From Pseudomonas koreensis (GTDB lineage: Bacteria; Pseudomonadota; Gammaproteobacteria; Pseudomonadales; Pseudomonadaceae): a DNA stretch of 64,000 bases. Below the pieces are notes generated by a model. It was not told the origin of the DNA and searched no databases. It saw only the letters and a program-made list of their open reading frames with translations. The stretch lies in NCBI RefSeq assembly GCF_024169245.1, contig NZ_JALJWP010000001.1:4837501-4901500 (forward strand), given 5' to 3'. A program made the translations under genes and the position numbers. Positions 27,388 to 36,323 of the stretch are shown here, piece by piece. Position 1 is the first letter of the stretch, and each line of letters starts with the position of its first letter.

Positions 27388-27537
27388 GAAAAACACCGAC
27401 TAGACTCATTCATTACCCAGTCGAGGGGGCCGCAGGACTTCTGCTGTGCCCTGCCCCTATCCGTGACCACCGCCCGGTGGCGCCTGCCTCGACATTCAAC
27501 GCCGCCGGACGGTGATCCTGTTTCAGGAGCACACGTG

Positions 27538-28584
27538 ATGAATGAGGCGAAGCTCAACGAATTCATGGGCAAACTGGTCAACGACATGGGCGGCGCGGCG
27601 ATGCTGGCCAATGTCATCGTCGGTGAAGAACTCGGTCTGTACCGCGCGATGGCCGACAGCCAACCGATCAGCCCCGAAGCCCTTGCAGCAAAAACCACCT
27701 GCAATCCCCGCCTGGTGCGCGAATGGCTCAGCGCCCACGCCGCGTCCGGCTACATGGAGCACCTTGACGGTCAGTTTCGCTTGCCGGAAGAACAGGCCTT
27801 GGCGCTGGCCGTGGAGGATTCGCCGGTGTATGTCGCCGGCGGACTCGGCGTGGTCGCATCGTTTTTCCATGACAAGGACAAACTGGTCAAGGCCATGCGC
27901 GGCAATGGCGCGCTGTCCTGGGGCGATCACCATCCGTGCATGTTCAGCGGCACCGAACGTTTTTTCCGCCCCGGCTACAAAGGTCACCTGATAGCCGAAT
28001 GGCTGCCGGCGCTGGACGGCGTGGTAGCCAAACTGGAGCGCGGCGCCAAGGTTGCCGACATCGGCTGCGGCCACGGCGCCTCGACGGTGATCATGGCCCA
28101 GGCGTTTCCCAGGTCGCAGTTTGTCGGCTTTGACTTCCACGCGCCCTCCGTCACCGTCGCCACGCAACGCGCCGAAGAAGGTGGCGTGGGCAACCGCGCC
28201 AGATTTTTCGAGGGCACGGCAAAAAACTATCCCGGCGGCGACTACGACCTGATCTGCTTTTTCGACTGCCTGCACGACATGGGCGACCCGGTCGGCGCCG
28301 CCCGCCACGCTTATGCGTCACTGAAAGACGACGGCACGGTGTTGCTGGTCGAACCGTTCGCCAACGACAAACTCGACGACAATCTCAACGCTGTCGGGCG
28401 CCTGTTCTATGCGGCTTCGACGTTTATCTGCACACCCAATTCGCTGTCACAGGAAGTCGGCCTCGGACTCGGTGCACAGGCCGGTGAACTGCGCCTGCGC
28501 AAAGTCTTCACCGAGGCCGGGTTCAAGCAGTTCCGTCGCGCCACGCAGACACCGTTCAACCTGATACTGGAGGCGCGCAAGTAA
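27538..28584 (+). CDS. SAM-dependent methyltransferase with N-terminal winged helix
   Basis: A 348-aa protein. The N-terminal quarter is a dimerisation/winged-helix module as found in small-molecule O-methyltransferases (LVREWLSAHAASGYMEH). The C-terminal two thirds is a Rossmann methyltransferase with motif I VADIGCGHGASTVIMAQ and the acidic FDF that contacts SAM. CFFDCLHDMGDP resembles the motif IV region. Related proteins in actinobacteria (Rv2258c type) have no firm substrate. The start at 27538 has CAGGAGCAC upstream. It stands alone before the sirtuin gene. Confidence 0.85.
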   Translation: MNEAKLNEFMGKLVNDMGGAAMLANVIVGEELGLYRAMADSQPISPEALAAKTTCNPRLVREWLSAHAASGYMEHLDGQFRLPEEQALALAVEDSPVYVAGGLGVVASFFHDKDKLVKAMRGNGALSWGDHHPCMFSGTERFFRPGYKGHLIAEWLPALDGVVAKLERGAKVADIGCGHGASTVIMAQAFPRSQFVGFDFHAPSVTVATQRAEEGGVGNRARFFEGTAKNYPGGDYDLICFFDCLHDMGDPVGAARHAYASLKDDGTVLLVEPFANDKLDDNLNAVGRLFYAASTFICTPNSLSQEVGLGLGAQAGELRLRKVFTEAGFKQFRRATQTPFNLILEARK

Positions 28585-28638
28585 CCCGCGCGGATCGCGT
28601 GCTAACCTGCGAGCACTGCCCATTCTGGAGTGCTGAGC

Positions 28639-29481
28639 ATGCTCGATAGTCCGATCCGCGAACACCTCGATACGCTGTTGCAGGCCATGGCCGAGGATAA
28701 GTTTCTCGTCCTGACCGGCGCCGGCATCAGCACGCCATCGGGAATTCCGGACTACCGCGACAGCGACGGCGTACGTCGCGGGCGGCAACCGATGATGTAT
28801 CAGGAATTCCTTTCTGCCCCACAATCGCGCCGTCGCTATTGGGCGCGGGCCATGCTCGGCTGGCCGCGCGTGCGTCAGGCCCGGCCGAATGCAGCGCATG
28901 AGGCGCTGGCGACATTGCAGCAGCGTGACCGGATCAGCGACTTGATCACGCAGAACGTCGACACCTTGCACGATCAGGCCGGCAGCCACGATGTGATCGA
29001 ACTGCACGGCAGCCTGCATCGAGTGCTGTGCCTGGATTGCGGGCAACGCAGCGAGCGCGACGAGATCCAGCGCCAGATGGAGGCACAGAATCCCTATCTG
29101 AGTGGCGTTGATGCGGTGCAGGCGCCGGATGGCGATACCTTGCTCGACCCTGCCTTCGAAGCGCGCTTCCTGGTGCCGCAGTGCCCGCATTGCGCGGGTG
29201 AGCGGATGAAACCGGATGTGGTGTTTTTCGGCGAGAACGTGGCGCAAGCGACGGCGGCGCGGGCCATGGCCGCTGCCGAGAATGCGGCGGGGTTGCTGGT
29301 GGTGGGATCATCGTTGATGGCGTATTCGGCGTTTCGTTTGTGCCGGGTGATTGCCGAGCGTGGCAAGCCGTTGATGGCGATCAATCTGGGCAAGACCCGG
29401 GCGGATGATTTGCTGGATTTGAAGATTGAAGGGTCGTGTGAGGCGCTTTTGCCTTGGTTGGTGGAGAAGCTGGGGCGGTGA
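28639..29481 (+). CDS. NAD-dependent protein deacylase (sirtuin)
   Basis: A 280-aa sirtuin. NAD-binding motifs are TGAGISTPSGIPDYRD (about 26-41), TQNVDTLHDQAG (about 103-114) and the catalytic His in ELHGSLHR. Four zinc cysteines are in CLDCGQ and CPHCAGE. A C-terminal VVGSSLMAYSAFRL segment follows. The long stretch between the Cys pairs and the PDYRD variant suit class II bacterial sirtuins. It removes acyl groups from lysines with NAD+. ATG at 28639 has GGAG eight bases before; a GTG three codons upstream is possible. Confidence 0.92.
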   Translation: MLDSPIREHLDTLLQAMAEDKFLVLTGAGISTPSGIPDYRDSDGVRRGRQPMMYQEFLSAPQSRRRYWARAMLGWPRVRQARPNAAHEALATLQQRDRISDLITQNVDTLHDQAGSHDVIELHGSLHRVLCLDCGQRSERDEIQRQMEAQNPYLSGVDAVQAPDGDTLLDPAFEARFLVPQCPHCAGERMKPDVVFFGENVAQATAARAMAAAENAAGLLVVGSSLMAYSAFRLCRVIAERGKPLMAINLGKTRADDLLDLKIEGSCEALLPWLVEKLGR

Positions 29482-29511
29482 AATTTTGTGTATTGGGTTC
29501 GGCTTGAAATC

Positions 29512-29548
29512 GGCCCCTCACCCTAGCCCTCTCCCGAGGGAGAGGGGA
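29512..29548. repeat. Family C palindrome
   Basis: CCCCTCACCCTAGCCCTCTC, then CCGAGGGAGAGGGG: the same hairpin as at 4.3 kb, here between convergent sirtuin and L,D-transpeptidase genes. Confidence 0.75.
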
Positions 29549-29567
29549 CTGACCGAGGTGTTCTGAC

Positions 29568-31184
29568 TCAATGCGCCCGATCCAGCCCCGCCAGCAACGC
29601 GCTGTCGCGGCTGTAGATGTCCGGCGCGTAACGCACATGGCCGCTGCTGTCGACCTGCGCCGTCCAGTAGGTCATCAGGATCGGCACCGGTGCCGACAAG
29701 CGAAATTCATGAGTGGTACCGGTTGCCAGCAAAGTATCGGTGCGGGTCTTTTCTGCCGGGGACAGCAGCAGATCGCGCAGTTGCAGCGGGTGCTCGACCC
29801 GCACGCAACCGGAGCTGAACGCCCTTGGGCCTTTGTCAAACAGCGCCTTGCTCGGCGTGTCGTGCAGGTACACCGAGAACGGGTTGGGGAAACGGATGAC
29901 CATTTGCCCCAGCGGATTGCGCGGGCCGGCGTCCTGGCGCAGGAGGATGTTGCCGGGATTGTCCCAGTCGATGTCCGCTGCCGCCAGGGGCTGGCCGTTG
30001 GCGTCGAGGACTTGCAGGTTCTGGCGGCTGAGGAAGGTCTGGTCCTTGCGGATTTCCGGCAGTTTGTCTTCTTTCCAGATGGTCGGCGGCACGGTCCAGG
30101 TCGGGTTCAGCGTCAGTCGAGTGACACGGGACTTGAGCAGCGGTGTCTGGCGTTCCGCGCGGCCGACCTGGGTGCGAGTCTGCCAGACCGATTGACCGCC
30201 CTGATACAGCGTCAGCTCAGCGGCCGCGACATTGACCACCAGCCCACTGGGCTCCAAGTCCTGGGCCATCCAGCGGAAACGTTCGAGATTGACGCGCAAC
30301 TGATCGCGGCGGGTCAGCGGGCTGATGTTCAGCTCGGCAATCGTGCCCGGTCCGACCACGCCGTCAGCCTGCAACGAGTGACTGGCCTGAAAATGCTTCA
30401 CCGCCTCCACCAGGACGTCATCGTAGGCGTTGTCCGGCGTCACCAGCGCGTGGGCCAGATAGCCTTCGCTGTACAGACGCTGCGCCAGTTCCGGCACGCG
30501 CGGGTCTTCCATCGCCGGGCGCAGCAGCGGACCATTGCCCACCGGTTGCCATTGCGGCAAGGCCTGCAAGCGTTGCGCGGCATACAGCTGACGCAGACTT
30601 TGATATTGCGGCAGATGCGGACGCGCCAGGTCGAACGCCGCAGCAATATCGTTCATGCCCGGCACGGCAATGCTGAGCAATTGCGCCTGACGATCGGTCG
30701 GCGGGCCGTCGACACGCCACAGCGGCTCGAAATGCGATTGCAACAGACGGCCGTAATGCAGATCCTGCAAGGCCTGCAGGTAGTTGCGGCTGATGTCGAT
30801 GTCGGCGCACAACTCGCCATCCTGCGGCGGTGTTGTGGCCACGGCGTAGCGACTCGGATTCAACCCATCATCCGCCAACAGCTGCAATTGCGCGCGCAAT
30901 GCCGGCAATCGTGCAGACTCGCCCGCCCACACCGGCATCCAGTCGTGCTGCTCATAGAAGGCCTGCAATTGACTCAGCGCCGGGCCGTTGAGGCGCGGAG
31001 CAATCGTCGGGCACGACTGCGCCAGGCTGATCAACACGGCCTGCAACGGGCTGCGCGGCTCTACCGGCAGTTGCGTTTCAGGCGTCGGCAGGGTTTCCAG
31101 CGGGGGCAGCGGCTCATCGGCGCAAGCGACAAACGGCGCAGCGAGCAAACAAATGCTCAAGTAGCATGCGTACTTTTTGAACAA
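29568..31184 (-). CDS. YcbB/LdtD-type L,D-transpeptidase
   Basis: A 538-aa periplasmic murein enzyme. Signal peptide about 1-22 (ICLLAAPFVACA). A scaffold domain follows, then a peptidoglycan-binding domain (HSLQADGVVGPGTIAELN, about 270-290), then the YkuD catalytic domain with HDTPSKALFDKG and the catalytic cysteine in FSSGCVRVEHP (C452 or close by). It forms 3-3 cross-links between diaminopimelate residues. The start is TTG with GGAG eight bases upstream. It faces another L,D-transpeptidase-like gene across a 150-base divergent region. Confidence 0.92.
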   Translation of the reverse strand: MFKKYACYLSICLLAAPFVACADEPLPPLETLPTPETQLPVEPRSPLQAVLISLAQSCPTIAPRLNGPALSQLQAFYEQHDWMPVWAGESARLPALRAQLQLLADDGLNPSRYAVATTPPQDGELCADIDISRNYLQALQDLHYGRLLQSHFEPLWRVDGPPTDRQAQLLSIAVPGMNDIAAAFDLARPHLPQYQSLRQLYAAQRLQALPQWQPVGNGPLLRPAMEDPRVPELAQRLYSEGYLAHALVTPDNAYDDVLVEAVKHFQASHSLQADGVVGPGTIAELNISPLTRRDQLRVNLERFRWMAQDLEPSGLVVNVAAAELTLYQGGQSVWQTRTQVGRAERQTPLLKSRVTRLTLNPTWTVPPTIWKEDKLPEIRKDQTFLSRQNLQVLDANGQPLAAADIDWDNPGNILLRQDAGPRNPLGQMVIRFPNPFSVYLHDTPSKALFDKGPRAFSSGCVRVEHPLQLRDLLLSPAEKTRTDTLLATGTTHEFRLSAPVPILMTYWTAQVDSSGHVRYAPDIYSRDSALLAGLDRAH

Positions 31185-31337
31185 CTGCTTTACTCCAATC
31201 CATGGCCGTCCAGATGACGGCCAACCTTACATCAGGTGCGCTGAACAGTCAGGCTCCAGCCTCGGAGCCTGCGGGTATTGACTGGGAGTCAGGAGCCAAA
31301 GTGCCGTTTATGTAGCAAGTTGAGGACACTTTATAAA

Positions 31338-32051
31338 ATGTTGACGTTTTTGCGCCGACTTCTGTTGAGCACCGCGACCCTTGTCGCCGTGACCAGCCCA
31401 GTATTTGCCGCCGGCAAGCCATCGCCGGTTCTCTACAACAGCCTCGCCCACGCCGCGCCGGAACTCAATCCCCAAGCGCTCAAAGGCGCATTGAACGCCA
31501 TGCAGTGCGCGGTCAACAACGGCGCAAAGCCCTCGCGGCATCTGGCGATCATCGACTATTCGCAACCGTCCACCGAACGTCGACTGTGGATCTTTGACCT
31601 GAGCAAACAGAAGCTGGTGCTGCGCGATCTGGTTGCCCATGGTTCGAATTCCGGGGAAAACTTCGCCACGCAGTTTTCCAACCGCGAAGGCAGTTATCAG
31701 TCCAGCCTCGGCCTGTTCCGCACCCAGGAAAGCTACGAAGGCACCCACGGTTATTCGCTGCGCATGGACGGCCTCGAGCCCGGCTTCAATGATCTGGCCC
31801 GCGATCGCGCGATCGTGATTCATGCCGCCAGTTACGTGAACCCGTTGTGGAGCAAGCGTCAGGGCCGCATCGGCCGCAGTCAGGGTTGCCCCGCCGTGCG
31901 GCCGCAGATCGCCAAACAGGTGATCGATCGCCTGAAGAACGGCCAGTTCATGTTTTCCTGGTACCCGGATCAGCGCTGGCTGCAAAAGTCACCGTACCTG
32001 AACTGCCAGCCGCAGCAGGTGGCGAGCATTCTCAACACCCACGCCAGTTAA
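31338..32051 (+). CDS. Murein L,D-transpeptidase catalytic-domain protein (YkuD_2 type)
   Basis: A 237-aa secreted protein. Signal peptide about 1-24 (STATLVAVTSPVFAAG). The mature part matches the murein L,D-transpeptidase catalytic-domain family: LAIIDYSQPSTERRLWIFDL, GLFRTQESYEGTHGYSLRMDG, then the catalytic region IGRSQGCPAVRP with its Cys. It probably remodels cross-links or links a lipoprotein; not tested. Its stop codon overlaps the stop codon of the convergent SleB-like gene (TTAA). Confidence 0.87.
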   Translation: MLTFLRRLLLSTATLVAVTSPVFAAGKPSPVLYNSLAHAAPELNPQALKGALNAMQCAVNNGAKPSRHLAIIDYSQPSTERRLWIFDLSKQKLVLRDLVAHGSNSGENFATQFSNREGSYQSSLGLFRTQESYEGTHGYSLRMDGLEPGFNDLARDRAIVIHAASYVNPLWSKRQGRIGRSQGCPAVRPQIAKQVIDRLKNGQFMFSWYPDQRWLQKSPYLNCQPQQVASILNTHAS

Positions 32052-32668
32052 CGCGCGTCGCCGCCGGCAGGTTTGTAGAACAGGAACCTGCCGGTCCGCG
32101 CCGTATTGCGATAGGCCTTGGCCCAGCTCGGGTGTACGCCGCGATCGTGAAAATACAGGGCGCCGCGGGTGCGGTCCTTGAGCTGGCGATTCAACGCCTT
32201 GCCGGCGATTTCCTTGGCCAGCGTGTATTCGGCATCTTCCTTGACCTGATCAGGCTTGCCATCGCACCACCAGGAAAACTGGCAATTGCCGCTTTCCGAA
32301 CCTTGCTTGACCACCGCGCACACCGTGTCGGGAAAGCCTTCATGGCCTAGCCGATTCATCACCACGCTGGCGACGGCCTCCATTTCCGGGGTGTCCTTGC
32401 CTTTGGCTTCCCAATAAATGCTGCGCGCCAGACAGGTCAGCGGATCGTCCAGTGGCGCGGCACCGGCCGGGTCTACGGCCTGCGCTTCGGTGGGCGTGAT
32501 GGCTTCGGATTTCGGCGCCGGCGCGGCGCTGACCTTATCCGCCGCTTTCTCTTCAAGCACCTCGGCTTTCTGTTCCGCCTTGGCCTCGATCGGCGCCTGA
32601 GCGCCGGCCCATGCTGCACCGGCAAAAACGATACACAACAAACCGCCCGCCAAGCCTCTCAATCCCAT
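32048..32668 (-). CDS. SleB-type cell wall hydrolase
   Basis: A 206-aa secreted protein. Signal peptide about 1-22 (GLLCIVFAGAAWAG). An Ala/Glu/Lys-rich linker follows to about residue 75. The C-terminal SleB/Hydrolase-2 domain has the catalytic Glu in SIYWEAKGKDTPEMEAVASV and then VMNRLGHEGFPDTVCAVVKQ and CQFSWWCDG. It cleaves peptidoglycan glycan strands by family, as lytic transglycosylase. The start at 32668 has GGAAG nearby. Convergent with the preceding gene, overlapping by four bases. Confidence 0.9.
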   Translation of the reverse strand: MGLRGLAGGLLCIVFAGAAWAGAQAPIEAKAEQKAEVLEEKAADKVSAAPAPKSEAITPTEAQAVDPAGAAPLDDPLTCLARSIYWEAKGKDTPEMEAVASVVMNRLGHEGFPDTVCAVVKQGSESGNCQFSWWCDGKPDQVKEDAEYTLAKEIAGKALNRQLKDRTRGALYFHDRGVHPSWAKAYRNTARTGRFLFYKPAGGDAR

Positions 32669-32866
32669 ATCGTTTCTTCCGTCAGCGCCCGCCCGGGGCA
32701 AGATGTTACGTTGGTGAGACGCCCGGTTTGCGGGGTCTTCGCAGAGTGTAGCGAGCAAATGTGCGGGCGCACCAGCGCAGAAAAAAATCCACCGCAAAGA
32801 AAAAGACATTCACCCATCGGGGGCCTTTCGCGCATCATGGGCGCATTCAGCTCAAGGGAGATTTCC

Positions 32867-33718
32867 ATGCGCTTCATGCCGTCCGTTTTGCGTTGCGCCG
32901 CATTGTCGCTGGGCGTGGTATTCGCCGCTTCGGCGCTGGCCGCCGATGAATTGCAATTGATCGAGTCGATCAACAGCTATCGCAGCCAGCCACAGCGTTG
33001 CGGCACGCAGGCGTCAAACGAGTTGCCACCGCTGTCGGCCGATCCGCGCCTGCGCCTGCCGGCCAGTGGCGCGGTCGATCTGCAGCAGGCCATGACCAGC
33101 GCCCACTACCCGATGGTCAACGTGCAGGCGATCACCCTCAACGGCCCGCGCGATGCAGCGGCGGCAATGCAGGCCATCAAGGAAAGCTTTTGCCAGGTGG
33201 TGCTCGATCCACAATTTGTCGATGTCGGCGTCAACCGCGTCGACCGCGACTGGCGCATTGTCCTCGCGCGGCCGTTGCTGACGGCGAAACTCGGCGATGC
33301 ACAAAGCGAAGGGCAAAAGCTGCTGGCGCAACTCAATACCGCGCGCAGCCAGGCGCGCCAGTGCGGCGGCCAGTCCTTCGCGGCGGCAGCACCGCTGACC
33401 TGGAACGCCACCCTGGGCAGCGTTGCCCAGGATCACAGCCGCGACATGGCCAACAACAATTATCTCGACCACAAGGACCGCGACGGCCGCACGCCCGGCG
33501 ACCGTGCCGAGCTGTCCGGCTACAGCGGGCAACTGGTCGGTGAAAACATTGCCGCCGGGCAAGACACCGTCGGCAAAGTCGTCGACGGCTGGCTCGCCAG
33601 CCCCGGTCATTGCGCCAACGTGATGAACCCGCAATACCAGGAACTGGGCGCCGCGTACGCAACCGATCCGAAAAGCAACGCCGGCATTTACTGGACGGCG
33701 ATGTTCGGCGCACCGTAA
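32867..33718 (+). CDS. CAP-domain (SCP/PR-1-like) secreted protein
   Basis: A 283-aa protein with signal peptide (AALSLGVVFAASALAADE). The C-terminal half is a CAP domain: LTWNATLGSVAQDHSRDMAN, YLDHKDRDGRTPGDRAE, VGENIAAGQ and VVDGWLASPGHCANVMNP, with the two histidines and glutamate that form the CAP cavity. The N-terminal half (about 25-150) looks like a diverged second CAP-like segment, seen from the paired ESINSYRSQPQRCG and LNTARSQARQCGG. Function not established; bacterial CAP proteins may bind calcium or lipids. GGGAGA precedes the ATG. Confidence 0.88.
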   Translation: MRFMPSVLRCAALSLGVVFAASALAADELQLIESINSYRSQPQRCGTQASNELPPLSADPRLRLPASGAVDLQQAMTSAHYPMVNVQAITLNGPRDAAAAMQAIKESFCQVVLDPQFVDVGVNRVDRDWRIVLARPLLTAKLGDAQSEGQKLLAQLNTARSQARQCGGQSFAAAAPLTWNATLGSVAQDHSRDMANNNYLDHKDRDGRTPGDRAELSGYSGQLVGENIAAGQDTVGKVVDGWLASPGHCANVMNPQYQELGAAYATDPKSNAGIYWTAMFGAP

Positions 33719-33837
33719 GGCATCATCGACGCCGTCAATCACTCGGTCAGCCAGAGTGATTGGACGGCGTGGCGAGCGCAGCCTACCCTGCGCGGTCTGC
33801 GCCCGATAACGGCGCTTCACATCCACGAGGCGAGCCC

Positions 33838-34836
33838 ATGACACAGCGTGAATTGATCGATGGTCACAACCGCCGCGTGGATTATCTGCGCCTGTCGGTC
33901 ACCGACCGCTGCGATTTTCGTTGCGTCTACTGCATGGCCGAGGACATGCAGTTCCTGCCGCGTCAGCAGATCCTCACTCTCGAAGAGCTGTTCCAGGTAG
34001 CGCAAAGCTTCGTCGCCCTCGGCACGCGCAAGATCCGCCTCACTGGCGGCGAACCGCTGATCCGCCCCGGCGTCGTGCAACTCTGCGAGCAGATCGCCGC
34101 CCTGCCCGGCCTGCGCGAACTGTGCCTGACCACCAACGGCTCGCAATTGGGCCGACTGGCCAGGCCGCTGTTCGACGCCGGGGTCAAGCGCCTCAATATC
34201 AGCCTCGACAGCCTCGACCCGCAGCGCTTCAAAGAGCTGACCCGCACCGGCGATCTGGCGCAGGTCATCGACGGCATCGACGCGGCCCGTGCCGCCGGGT
34301 TCACCCGCACCAAGCTCAATTGCGTGGTGATGCAGGGCCGCAATGATCACGAGATCAACGATCTGGTCAGTTTCGCCATCAACCGCGATCTGGATATTTC
34401 CTTTATCGAAGAGATGCCGCTGGGCGCGATCGCCGAACACAGCCGCGCCGAATCCTTCTATTCCAGCGCGCAAGTGCGCGACCGCATCGCCCAACGCTTT
34501 ACCCTGATCGACTCCACCGAATCGACGCAAGGGCCTTCGCGCTACTGGCGCGTGGCCGAAGCGCCGAACATTCGCCTTGGCTTCATTTCGCCGCACAGCC
34601 ACAACTTCTGCGGTACCTGCAACCGCGTGCGCCTGACCGTCGAAGGTCGCTTACTGCTGTGTCTGGGCAACGAGCATTCGATGGACCTCAAAGCGGTGTT
34701 GCGTGCCCATCCGGGCCACCCGGAACGCCTGGAAAACGCGATCATCGAGGCAATGAAACTCAAGCCCTATCGACACAACTTCGAAGTCAACGACGACGTG
34801 CAAGTGGTGCGTTTCATGAACATGACCGGCGGCTGA
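33838..34836 (+). CDS. moaA: GTP 3',8-cyclase (molybdenum cofactor step 1)
   Basis: A 332-aa radical SAM enzyme that turns GTP into 3',8-cyclo-7,8-dihydro-GTP. The radical SAM cluster is CDFRCVYC (residues about 24-31). The GTP-side cluster is [21 protein letters not shown]. The C-terminus ends in GG after NMT, as usual. It helps supply the cofactor for paoABC, though distant. The ATG at 33838 has GAGGCGAG upstream. Alone here; other moa genes must be elsewhere. Confidence 0.95.
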   Translation: MTQRELIDGHNRRVDYLRLSVTDRCDFRCVYCMAEDMQFLPRQQILTLEELFQVAQSFVALGTRKIRLTGGEPLIRPGVVQLCEQIAALPGLRELCLTTNGSQLGRLARPLFDAGVKRLNISLDSLDPQRFKELTRTGDLAQVIDGIDAARAAGFTRTKLNCVVMQGRNDHEINDLVSFAINRDLDISFIEEMPLGAIAEHSRAESFYSSAQVRDRIAQRFTLIDSTESTQGPSRYWRVAEAPNIRLGFISPHSHNFCGTCNRVRLTVEGRLLLCLGNEHSMDLKAVLRAHPGHPERLENAIIEAMKLKPYRHNFEVNDDVQVVRFMNMTGG

Positions 34837-34861
34837 TTCGCCGCACAACAGGGACCGCGAA

Positions 34862-35761
34862 ATGATCGTCAGACCGAGACCCAATCAGTTCGCCGTGCTG
34901 TTCACCCTCAGAGGTTCGATCGCCAAACGCATTGCCGTGCGCACCTTGATGCTGACACTGCTGGCTGCAGCGATTGTGCTGGTTGAAATCCTTGTGCCGC
35001 GCTACTTCGCCGAGATCAACGCGACACCGTTCACCCTGCTCGGCTTGTCGCTGTCGATTTTCCTCAGTTTTCGCAACAACGCCTGTTACGACCGCTGGTA
35101 CGAGGGCCGCAAGGCCTGGGGCGAGGTGCTGTTGCGGGTGCGCGCGGTGATGCGCGAAACCCAGGGCATCGACGACGCCAGCCTGCGTGAACAACTGTTG
35201 CGCAACCTGTGCGGGTTTGCCCATGCATTGAACGCACGACTACGCGCAGAGAGTGAGGCGCAGGCCAGTGCCGACTGGGTCAGCCCGCCAATTGACGAGG
35301 CTGCACCGGATCACTGCGGACAGATCCTGCACCAGGTCGGGCGCCAGTGTTCCGAGCTGGAAACGGCCGGTGTGCTGTCGCCATGGCGCTATCAATTGCT
35401 GGCCAATCACCTGACCTGCCTGTCCCAGGCCCAGGCCGTGTGCGACCGGATCAAGAACACGCCGCTGCCCTTCCCTTATACCCTGCTGCTGCACCGCACC
35501 ATTTACCTGTTCTGCCTGCTGCTGCCCTTCGCCATGGCGCAATCGCTGGGTTGGTTGACGCCGCTGTTCACGGCGATTGTCAGCTACACCTTCTTCGGCT
35601 TCGACGCGATTGCCGACGAGCTCGAAGACCCGTTCGGCCGCGATGAAAACGATCTGCCAACCGACGCGCTGGTGCGCACCCTGGAGCGCGACGTGCTGCA
35701 CGAACTCGGCGTCCGGCCATTGCCGCCCGCGCCGCAACCGGACGACTACGTACTGCGCTGA
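34862..35761 (+). CDS. Bestrophin-like (YneE family) membrane channel
   Basis: A 299-aa membrane protein of the bestrophin/UPF0187 family. Hydrophobic segments at about 24-50 and 55-75 and at 205-245 fit the four-helix channel subunit. The segment LSIFLSFRNNACYDRWYEGRKAWGEV is the family's best-known signature. C-terminus VGxPLPPAPQP-like and hydrophilic. Bacterial bestrophins form pentameric channels, cation-selective in one studied case. 26 bases after moaA, so it might be co-transcribed, which seems functionally unrelated. Confidence 0.88.
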   Translation: MIVRPRPNQFAVLFTLRGSIAKRIAVRTLMLTLLAAAIVLVEILVPRYFAEINATPFTLLGLSLSIFLSFRNNACYDRWYEGRKAWGEVLLRVRAVMRETQGIDDASLREQLLRNLCGFAHALNARLRAESEAQASADWVSPPIDEAAPDHCGQILHQVGRQCSELETAGVLSPWRYQLLANHLTCLSQAQAVCDRIKNTPLPFPYTLLLHRTIYLFCLLLPFAMAQSLGWLTPLFTAIVSYTFFGFDAIADELEDPFGRDENDLPTDALVRTLERDVLHELGVRPLPPAPQPDDYVLR

Positions 35762-35811
35762 ATGGCGCAGCGGCGGGCCCGGCGTGTTCACTCTGGACCG
35801 AGGTGCGGACA

Positions 35812-35876
35812 TTCGCGAGCAGGCTCGCTCCCACAGTTGAAATGCATTCCAATGTGGGAGCGAGCCTGCTCGCGAA
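35812..35876. repeat. REP pair (family A, GTGGGAGCGAGCCTGCTCGCG variant)
   Basis: TTCGCGAGCAGGCTCGCTCC faces GTGGGAGCGAGCCTGCTCGC at 18 bases distance. It is the first part of a 560-base interval before the glutamine-synthetase-like gene. Confidence 0.88.
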
Positions 35877-35932
35877 AAAGGCAACTCGGTCAATCAGACC
35901 AAACGCACCAAGCGACACCGGCAAATTTTGCG

Positions 35933-35962
35933 TTTACACGCGCGCGAATTCCCCCTTACTAT
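35933..35962 (+). promoter_or_regulatory. Candidate sigma-70 promoter of the 36.3-kb puuA-like gene
   Basis: TTTACA, 18 bases, TACTAT. Reasonable hexamers and spacing. If used, the leader to the glutamine-synthetase-like start would be about 350 nt, with a short reading frame inside it. Confidence 0.35.
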
Positions 35963-36100
35963 CCGGGCACACCGGTTGCCGGGCCCGCCCTGCCGCCGAC
36001 GCTTTCCGCCAACGGAAACACGCGTTATGAGTACGTCACCACAACAACCGCAAAGGTTGCACGTCTCTGCTGTACGCGCCCACTGCAACAGGGGCCGCGT

Positions 36101-36190
36101 ATGAACCGCATCGTCAATCTGCCCATGGCCCTGCGCCGTTCCAAGCTGCGTCACTCCGCACGCCCGCCGGATATCACCGCTCCTGTCTGA
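36101..36190 (+). CDS. Possible 29-residue leader peptide
   Basis: A 29-codon frame (MNRIVNLPMALRRSKL...) with AGGGGCCG upstream of its ATG. It lies in the long leader region before the glutamine-synthetase-like gene. It is basic and has no known relatives by eye. It could be a leader peptide or noise. Confidence 0.25.
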   Translation: MNRIVNLPMALRRSKLRHSARPPDITAPV

Positions 36191-36323
36191 TCGCGTGGGC
36201 TGATACCCGCGACAGTCACTTTCCCTGTTCCCTGATATCCCTGCCGGGACACCTACGCCTTTTTGTCGCGTCGTGTCCGGCCGAATCTGCGCGCCTGTGC
36301 GGCGCCATCGTGAGTGATTTGCC

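Noticed and set aside
29571..31217. 548-codon plus-strand frame opposite the L,D-transpeptidase
   Set aside because: No domain; opposite strand has a signal peptide and YkuD active site.
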